The notes under the pieces: generated by a model
Told to the model about the DNA's origin: nothing
The model's database searches: none
Seen by the model: only the letters and a program-made list of their open reading frames with translations
Shown here: in pieces, positions 5,311-9,352 of the stretch
Layout: each line of letters begins with the position of its first letter
How positions within the stretch are numbered: position 1 is the first letter of the stretch
Position numbers and translations under genes: made by a program
Source of the DNA: an uncultured Collinsella sp.
Lineage (GTDB): Bacteria; Actinomycetota; Coriobacteriia; Coriobacteriales; Coriobacteriaceae
DNA: 9,352 bases
Assembly (NCBI GenBank): GCA_934617135.1
Contig: CAKTUC010000053.1
Coordinates: forward strand, 1 to 9,352
Reading direction: 5' to 3'

Positions 5311-6537
5311 ATGAGCAAGGAAAAAGTCGTTCTCGCATATTCCGGTGGTCTTGATACATCCGTATGTGTCAAGTGGCTCCAGGATGAGAAGAATCTTGAT
5401 GTCGTTTGCGTCTGCGGCAACGTGGGCCAGGAGGAGACCGGCCTGGATGCCAAGAAGCAGAAGGCCCTCGACCTGGGCGTTCTGGACTGCCAGGTACTCG
5501 ACCTGCGCGACGAGTTCTCCGATGAGTTCCTGACCAAGGCCATCGCCGCCAACTCCATGTACGAGAACAAGTACCCGCTGCTCTCCGCTCTGTCCCGTCC
5601 GCTGCTTGCCAAGAAGCTCGTCGAGGTCGCCCACGAGTTTGGCGCGACCTACGTCGCCCACGGCTGCACCGGCAAGGGTAACGACCAGGTCCGTTTTGAG
5701 GCTGCCGTCAAGGCCCTCGACCCCGAGCTTAAGGTTATCGCCCCGGTTCGTGAGTGGGATCTGAAGTGCCGTCCCGACGAGGTCGCCTATGCTCACGCCC
5801 ACAACGTGCCGGTTCCCGAGGGTGCCAACGACAACCCCTATTCCATCGACGACAACCTGTGGGGCCGCGCCATCGAGTGCGGTCACCTGGAGGATCCCTG
5901 GAACGAGCCGCTCGACGATGCCTGGGTTATGACCAAGAACCCCGAGGACACGCCTGACACCCCGACCTATACCGAGATCGAGTTTGAGGCCGGTAAGCCC
6001 GTCGCCGTCGACGGCAAGAAGATGAAGCTCTCCGAGATCGTCATCGCCCTCAACAAGATCTCCGGCGACAACGGCTTTGGCCGTCTGGATCTGGTCGAGG
6101 ATCGTCTGGTGGGCCTCAAGAGCCGCGAGTGCTACGAGGTTCCCGGCGCCCTGACGCTCATCACCGCCCATAAGGCGCTCGAGGACATCTGCGTCGAGGG
6201 CGACCTGCTCAAGACCAAGATCAAGCTCGAGCAGGATTGGGCTACCGCCGTGTACAACGGCCAGTGGTACAGCCCGCTCAAGAACGCGCTCGACGCCTTT
6301 ATGGCCGACACTCAGAAGTTCGTGACCGGCACCGTCCGTCTGAAGTTCTTTAAGGGCAACTGCCATGTCGTCGGCCGCAAGAGCCCGTTCAGCCTCTATG
6401 ACTACGGTCTGGCAACCTACGACCGCGACACCACGTTTGATGAGAAGGCCAGTGCCGGCTTCATCGAGATCGACACGCTGTCGCTCAAGACGTGGGCTAA
6501 GGTCCAGGGTCCTAGCTCCGCTGCTGCCCAGGCCTAA
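5311..6537 (+). CDS. argG: Argininosuccinate synthase
   Basis: 408-residue argininosuccinate synthase (EC 6.3.4.5), a cytosolic homotetramer that joins citrulline and aspartate using ATP, giving argininosuccinate, AMP and pyrophosphate; it is the penultimate arginine step. The N-terminal ATP pyrophosphatase loop AYSGGLDTS spans residues 9-17, and the second nucleotide/citrulline-binding signature AHGCTGKGNDQVRFE covers about 116-130. The segment NPYSIDDNLWGRAIECGHLEDPW and the C-terminal synthetase domain are typical of bacterial ArgG, and the length is normal. The start at 5311 follows GAAAGGAA (5297-5304) with good spacing; an in-frame TTG at 5260 would add 17 unconserved residues. It has its own long leader with an arginine attenuator and is followed by a strong terminator, so it is probably transcribed alone, with argH separate downstream. 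Confidence 0.97.
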   Translation: MSKEKVVLAYSGGLDTSVCVKWLQDEKNLDVVCVCGNVGQEETGLDAKKQKALDLGVLDCQVLDLRDEFSDEFLTKAIAANSMYENKYPLLSALSRPLLAKKLVEVAHEFGATYVAHGCTGKGNDQVRFEAAVKALDPELKVIAPVREWDLKCRPDEVAYAHAHNVPVPEGANDNPYSIDDNLWGRAIECGHLEDPWNEPLDDAWVMTKNPEDTPDTPTYTEIEFEAGKPVAVDGKKMKLSEIVIALNKISGDNGFGRLDLVEDRLVGLKSRECYEVPGALTLITAHKALEDICVEGDLLKTKIKLEQDWATAVYNGQWYSPLKNALDAFMADTQKFVTGTVRLKFFKGNCHVVGRKSPFSLYDYGLATYDRDTTFDEKASAGFIEIDTLSLKTWAKVQGPSSAAAQA

Positions 6538-6581
6538 GGTTATTCCTTTCCTTGGTATCCGCGCGGCCCATCCGCGTGATA

Positions 6582-6617
6582 CATAACGGGCGCATGGGGT
6601 CCCTACCTTTCGTTATG
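6582..6617 (+). other. Hairpin in the argG 3' region
   Basis: CATAACG (6582-6588) pairs perfectly with CGTTATG (6611-6617), extendable by two G-T pairs, with a 22-base interval. It begins 44 bases after the argG stop and has no T-run. It could be a 3'-end stabiliser upstream of the main terminator. Confidence 0.35.
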
Positions 6618-6692
6618 CTTGCTGACACTTCTTAACATCGGTGGCCCCTACGTTCCGCCCGCATATATGACGCCGCACTTGCGGCTGAGTCC

Positions 6693-6727
6693 GAGCCCCG
6701 CCGGGGTTGTCCGGCGGGGCTCTTGCT
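6693..6727 (+). terminator. Strong GC-rich terminator after argG
   Basis: GAGCCCCGCCGG (6693-6704) pairs perfectly over 12 bp with CCGGCGGGGCTC (6711-6722), loop GGTTGT, then TTGCT. A smaller stem, GCCGC-ACTT-GCGGC (6672-6685), comes just before it. The stem is strong but the T-run is short. It most likely ends the argG transcript. Confidence 0.75.
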
Positions 6728-6774
6728 ATCAATTTGACGGCCTTGTGCCTCTATATATCTGAGGAGTACCTACT

Positions 6775-6945
6775 ATGTTTGACGCTTTTGCACATGCTTT
6801 GCTTTCCCTTGCCCCCGAGCTCGATACCACCAAGGTCGAGGAAGTTCCCATGAGCCTGAAGGCTTGGATTGACGGTTCGCAGGGTAACCTCAGGAGGGAG
6901 TCGATGGGCGCCAAGTGCCAGGTGCGTCACTTCTTCGGTATTTAG
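6775..6945 (+). CDS. Hypothetical small protein (56 aa) between argG and argH
   Basis: An ATG at 6775 follows GAGGAG (6761-6766) with eight bases of spacing and opens 56 codons to TAG (6943-6945). The product begins MFDAFAHALLSLAPELDTTK and ends QVRHFFGI. I recognise no domain, signal peptide or membrane segment. Its middle uses codons like the neighbouring genes (GAG, CTC, ACC, AAG, GTC). A second start inside it, ATG 6904, has a perfect AGGAGG (6892-6897) six bases upstream and would give a 13-residue peptide ending at the same stop. The ORF may therefore be a genuine small protein, or the tail may be a leader peptide for argH, which starts 120 bases further on. It follows the argG terminator, and no clear promoter of its own was found (TTGACG at 6734-6739 has no -10 at normal spacing). 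Confidence 0.45.
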   Translation: MFDAFAHALLSLAPELDTTKVEEVPMSLKAWIDGSQGNLRRESMGAKCQVRHFFGI

Positions 6946-6946
6946 T

Positions 6947-6971
6947 CCGTCTTGCCCCGCGTGCGACGGGG
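6947..6971 (+). promoter_or_regulatory. Alternative hairpins in the argH leader
   Basis: Directly after the small ORF stop, CCGTC (6947-6951) can pair with GACGG (6965-6969), or CCCCG (6955-6959) with CGGGG (6967-6971); the two are mutually exclusive. The same CCGTC...CCC segment is also complementary, with a 3-base bulge, to GGGGACGG (7054-7061), which is the argH Shine-Dalgarno region. No T-run follows, so it would act on translation rather than as a terminator. The pairings are visible; the regulation is inferred. Confidence 0.35.
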
Positions 6972-7065
6972 ATGTGCAAAACTAGCAGTTGATAAATCGC
7001 TTTAGCGACATGGCGTAGTGCTTTGTGCGCCGATGTTTTGGTATTTGACGAAAGGGGACGGTCCC

Positions 7066-8496
7066 ATGGCTCTTTGGGGTGGTCGTTTTGAGGCGGGCGT
7101 GGCCGAGGTCACGCAGGAGTTTGGTGCGTCGCTGCCGGTCGACAAGCATCTCTATAAGCAGGATATCGCCGGCTCCAAGGCGCATGCCAAGATGCTGGCC
7201 GCCCAGGGCATCATTAGTGCCGAGGACGAGCGGGCAATTGCTGAGGGCCTGACTGCCATCGAGCAGGATATCGATGCCGGCAACTTTACCTTCGACATCA
7301 ACGACGAGGACATCCATATGTCCATCGAGAGTGAGCTGACGCGCCGCATTGGCGAGGCTGGCAAGCGTCTGCACACCGGCCGTTCGCGTAACGACCAGGT
7401 GGCGACCGATACCCGCTTGGGCGTCAAGGCGCTGGCTAAGGAGCTCATGGAGGCCAACCTGCAGCTGCGTCATGTGCTGGTGGACGCCGCCAAGAAGTAT
7501 GACAGGGTCATTCTTCCCGGCTACACGCACATGCAACATGCGCAGCCCGTGCTGCTGTCGCATCATCTGCTGGCGTATTCCTGGATGTTTGCGCGCGACT
7601 TTACGCGCCTGAAGGCCGCTTTCGATGCCGCAGATAACTGCCCGTTGGGTGCCGCGGCGCTTGCCGGTACGAGCTACCCGCTCGATCGCCAGATGACGGC
7701 CGCCGAACTTGGCTTTGCGGGTGTGATTCCCAACTCGCTCGATGCTGTTTCGGACCGTGACTTCTTGCTCGACCTGCACTATGCCGGCTCCGTTATGGCC
7801 ATGCACCTCTCGCGTCTCTCTGAGGAGATCGTGCTGTGGTCGAGCTCCGAGTTCGGTTTCATCACACTGTCCGACTCGTACTCCACCGGCTCTTCCATCA
7901 TGCCGCAGAAGAAGAACCCCGACTTCGCCGAACTCATCCGCGGCAAGAGCGGTCGTGTGTACGGCAACCTGGTGCAGCTGCTGGTGACCATGAAGGGCCT
8001 GCCGCTCGCCTATAACAAGGATCTGCAGGAGGACAAGGAGGGCGCGCTCGATACCGCCCACACCCTCATGCAGTGCCTGTCCGTTATGGCCGGCATGATC
8101 TCGACTTGGAGCGTCAACGAGGGTGCCATGGCGCGCGAGTGCGGCGTGGGTCACCTTGCCGCCACCGACGTTGCCGATTACCTGGCCAAGCGCGGCCTGC
8201 CGTTCCGCGAGGCGCACGCCGTGGTGGGCCATCTGGTCCTGATGTGCGAGAAGCGCAGCTGCAACCTTGAGGACCTGCCGTTTGAGGTGTTCCAGGAGGC
8301 AAGCCCGCTCTTTAAGCGCGATATTACCGAGGCGCTCGATATTCCCTCGATCGTTGCCGCGCGCACGACTGAGGGCGGTACCGCGCCTGCTGCCGTTGCG
8401 GTGCAACTGGAGCGCGCCGAGGCTCAGCTTGTGGCCGACGAGGACGCGTTTGGTTCGCTGACTAAGGTTGTCGAGATGGGCCACGGTGCAAATTAA
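7066..8496 (+). CDS. argH: Argininosuccinate lyase
   Basis: 476-residue argininosuccinate lyase (EC 4.3.2.1) of the fumarase/aspartase superfamily, a cytosolic homotetramer that splits argininosuccinate into arginine and fumarate, the last arginine step. It begins with the characteristic MALWGGRF. Further motifs: TGRSRNDQVATDTR (104-117), GYTHMQHAQP with Thr154 and His155 at the usual catalytic dyad position, and the flexible signature loop GSSIMPQKKNP (275-285) holding the conserved Ser276-Ser277 pair. Length is normal. The ATG at 7066 is chosen over an in-frame GTG at 7018 because of AAAGGGGA (7051-7058) and because homology begins at MALWGG. GGGA (7055-7058) can form a small hairpin with TCCC (7062-7065) next to the start codon, which could lower initiation. 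It acts on the product of the upstream argG but is separated from it by a terminator and a small ORF. Confidence 0.97.
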   Translation: MALWGGRFEAGVAEVTQEFGASLPVDKHLYKQDIAGSKAHAKMLAAQGIISAEDERAIAEGLTAIEQDIDAGNFTFDINDEDIHMSIESELTRRIGEAGKRLHTGRSRNDQVATDTRLGVKALAKELMEANLQLRHVLVDAAKKYDRVILPGYTHMQHAQPVLLSHHLLAYSWMFARDFTRLKAAFDAADNCPLGAAALAGTSYPLDRQMTAAELGFAGVIPNSLDAVSDRDFLLDLHYAGSVMAMHLSRLSEEIVLWSSSEFGFITLSDSYSTGSSIMPQKKNPDFAELIRGKSGRVYGNLVQLLVTMKGLPLAYNKDLQEDKEGALDTAHTLMQCLSVMAGMISTWSVNEGAMARECGVGHLAATDVADYLAKRGLPFREAHAVVGHLVLMCEKRSCNLEDLPFEVFQEASPLFKRDITEALDIPSIVAARTTEGGTAPAAVAVQLERAEAQLVADEDAFGSLTKVVEMGHGAN

Positions 8497-8549
8497 AAGC
8501 TTGATCGGCGCGATGGTCGTCGCTTCTTGCTAAATCGTTTTTGCTTTTG

Positions 8550-8580
8550 CGGGCGCTCGCTGATGCGGGCGCCCGTTATT
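8550..8580 (+). terminator. Terminator after argH
   Basis: CGGGCGC (8550-8556) pairs with GCGCCCG (8569-8575) over a 12-base loop, followed by TTATT. It begins 54 bases after the argH stop, on the expected strand. Confidence 0.65.
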
Positions 8581-8651
8581 GTCTGCATAGGGGAGAAGTT
8601 TGTCGAGAACTTCTGTAGGACCTTTGGGCGGCTTGTGAAGGGGATACGCTC

Positions 8652-8674
8652 GCGGGCGGCAATCGACCGCCCGC
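8652..8674. other. GC-rich hairpin in the argH-ndk gap
   Basis: GCGGGCGG (8652-8659) and CCGCCCGC (8667-8674) form a perfect 8-bp stem with loop CAATCGA, followed by TCTGTTCG. It is too far from argH (155 bases) to be its main terminator; it may end a short transcript or be a second, back-up terminator. Confidence 0.45.
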
Positions 8675-8746
8675 TCTGTTCGCTGCGCTCTGTAGCTGGG
8701 CTGATGGTACTCTAGTCGGGCTTCGAAACAGAAGTGACACATATGG

Positions 8747-8778
8747 AACGTTTCAATAAATAATAACGCTTCAATAGA
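8747..8778 (+). repeat. Pair of direct repeats upstream of ndk
   Basis: AACGTTTCAATAAA (8747-8760) and AACGCTTCAATAGA (8765-8778) match at 12 of 14 positions and are offset by 18 bases. They lie about 30-70 bases upstream of the predicted ndk -10, where tandem activator or repressor sites would be expected. No regulator is identified. Confidence 0.5.
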
Positions 8779-8808
8779 CGGCACAGTGTTTAATTACAGC
8801 AAAAACTC

Positions 8809-8817
8809 TGTTACGAT
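8809..8817 (+). promoter_or_regulatory. ndk: Extended -10 promoter of ndk
   Basis: TGT-TACGAT (8809-8817) is an extended -10 element; the -35 region (TTTAAT near 8789-8794) is poor. Transcription would start near 8824 and leave about 58 bases of 5' UTR. That UTR can form a small hairpin (8827-8834 with 8848-8854, one bulge). Confidence 0.5.
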
Positions 8818-8881
8818 GCAGTCCAGGCGTTGCCGGAATGGGACTTTGGCACGCGCAAGAACCAACTTGAAAGGCTACATT

Positions 8882-9286
8882 ATGGCTATCGAGAAGACCT
8901 TCATCATGATTAAGCCCGACGCCGTGCGCGATCGCAAAATCGGCGAAATCGTTGCCCGCATTGAGCGCAGTGGCCTTGTTATCGAGCGCATGGAGATGAC
9001 CACCCTTGATCGCGCCACCGTCGAGGAGCACTACGCTCACCTCAACGACAAGCCCTTCTTTGGCAACCTGTGCGACTTTATGACCAGCGGGCCGGTCGTC
9101 AAGATGGTCGTTTCCGGTCTTTCCGCTGTTGCTAAGATGCGCACCCTCATGGGTGCCACCAACCCGCTTGAGGCCGCTCCTGGCACTATCCGCGGCGACT
9201 TTGCCGTCGATGTCAACGCCAATGTGATCCATGGCTCTGACTGCCTGGAGAACGCCGAGATCGAGATCAAGCGTTTCTTTGGCTAA
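8882..9286 (+). CDS. ndk: Nucleoside diphosphate kinase
   Basis: 134-residue nucleoside diphosphate kinase (EC 2.7.4.6), a cytosolic enzyme that moves the gamma phosphate between NTPs and NDPs through a phosphohistidine and so balances NTP and dNTP pools. Visible: TFIMIKPDAV (6-15) with Lys11, Arg87 in MRTLMG, GATNPLEAAPGTIRGDF (91-107) with Thr93 and Arg104, Asn114, and the phosphorylated His117 in NVIHGSD. Length is normal for short bacterial NDKs. The ATG at 8882 is preceded by GAAAGG (8869-8874) at 7 bases; the frame stays open to 8786 upstream, but that stretch has no homology. Ala14 replaces the Gly usual in the KPDGV motif, a mild change. Transcribed alone from its own promoter. Confidence 0.97.
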   Translation: MAIEKTFIMIKPDAVRDRKIGEIVARIERSGLVIERMEMTTLDRATVEEHYAHLNDKPFFGNLCDFMTSGPVVKMVVSGLSAVAKMRTLMGATNPLEAAPGTIRGDFAVDVNANVIHGSDCLENAEIEIKRFFG

Positions 9287-9288
9287 AC

Positions 9289-9310
9289 CAGCTTTGACTC
9301 CTTAAAGCTG
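9289..9310 (+). other. Hairpin just after ndk
   Basis: CAGCTTT (9289-9295) pairs with AAAGCTG (9304-9310) over an 8-base loop, three bases after the ndk stop. No T-run follows; likely part of the transcript's 3' structure. Confidence 0.45.
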
Positions 9311-9326
9311 TTAGCGTGTGGCTTGG

Positions 9327-9352
9327 GCGCCGCGGAACTCCATCCGCGGCGC
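9327..9352 (+). terminator. Terminator stem after ndk, cut by the window edge
   Basis: GCGCCGCGG (9327-9335) pairs perfectly with CCGCGGCGC (9344-9352) with loop AACTCCAT. The window ends at the last base of the stem, so any T-run is not visible. Position and strength suit a rho-independent terminator for ndk. Confidence 0.6.

Larger units (their letters stand above)
8497..8881. other. 385-base gap between argH and ndk
   Basis: No convincing gene is seen. The gap holds the argH terminator (8550-8580), a 7-bp hairpin (8594-8600 with 8608-8614, AGAAGTT/AACTTCT), an 8-bp GC hairpin (8652-8659 with 8667-8674, GCGGGCGG/CCGCCCGC), a direct repeat GCTCTGT just after it, an AT-rich stretch with two similar 14-base repeats (8747-8778), and an ndk promoter (8809-8817). 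The 8590-8680 part is structured enough to hold a small RNA, but I recognise no known family. The short ORFs on both strands have no Shine-Dalgarno or recognisable product. Confidence 0.5.

Noticed and set aside
6667..6762. 32-codon ORF across the argG terminator with an RR pair as a second Arg leader
   Set aside because: No Shine-Dalgarno, only a few Arg codons, and its reading frame is just the terminator stem sequence.
6982..8484. 500-codon minus-strand ORF opposite argH
   Set aside because: Antisense shadow of argH in GC-rich DNA; no recognisable family and no start signals.
8530..8784. 84-codon minus-strand ORF in the argH-ndk gap
   Set aside because: No ribosome binding site or recognisable domain, and it crosses two hairpins, the terminator and the repeat pair.

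Overview
The window is high-GC bacterial chromosomal DNA carrying mostly core genes. GC-rich codon use, the protein flavour (M18 aminopeptidase, long polA with a worn-out proofreading domain, separated argG and argH) and TGN-TACGAT-type promoters suggest an actinobacterium of the Coriobacteriia, most like Collinsella. That placement is recognition by eye, not a search result.

Layout, left to right. (1) 1-737, minus: 5' part of an M18 zinc aminopeptidase running off the left edge, divergent from (2) polA, 904-3651, plus. (3) polA converges on a Cof-type HAD phosphatase, 3928-4755, minus. The gap holds a terminator-like hairpin and a striking nested palindrome (3755-3951) whose right outer arm lies inside the HAD coding sequence. 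(4) 4756-5310 is a long argG leader region: a promoter near 4899-4926, a 24-codon leader peptide (5030-5104) with six arginine codons in its last ten, and a rho-independent terminator whose 5' arm is made of the last three arginine codons. (5) argG, 5311-6537. (6) A 12-bp terminator, then a 56-codon small ORF (6775-6945) of unknown function with a perfect internal Shine-Dalgarno site. (7) argH, 7066-8496. (8) A 385-base gap with a terminator, two more hairpins, a pair of direct repeats and an extended -10 promoter. (9) ndk, 8882-9286, followed by hairpins up to the right edge.

How the parts work together: ArgG and ArgH catalyse the last two steps of arginine synthesis (citrulline to argininosuccinate to arginine). 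The leader in front of argG looks like a ribosome-mediated arginine attenuator. With plentiful charged Arg-tRNA the ribosome clears the CGA run and the terminator folds; when arginine is scarce the ribosome stalls on the codons that form the terminator's 5' arm and transcription reads through into argG. Arginine genes in bacteria are usually controlled by ArgR/AhrC at ARG boxes, and I see no convincing ARG box here. I consider this attenuator the most interesting item in the window. polA (DNA repair and Okazaki fragment processing) and ndk (NTP/dNTP balance) are housekeeping genes, apparently in their own transcription units.

I see no tRNA, rRNA, CRISPR array, transposase or prophage gene.
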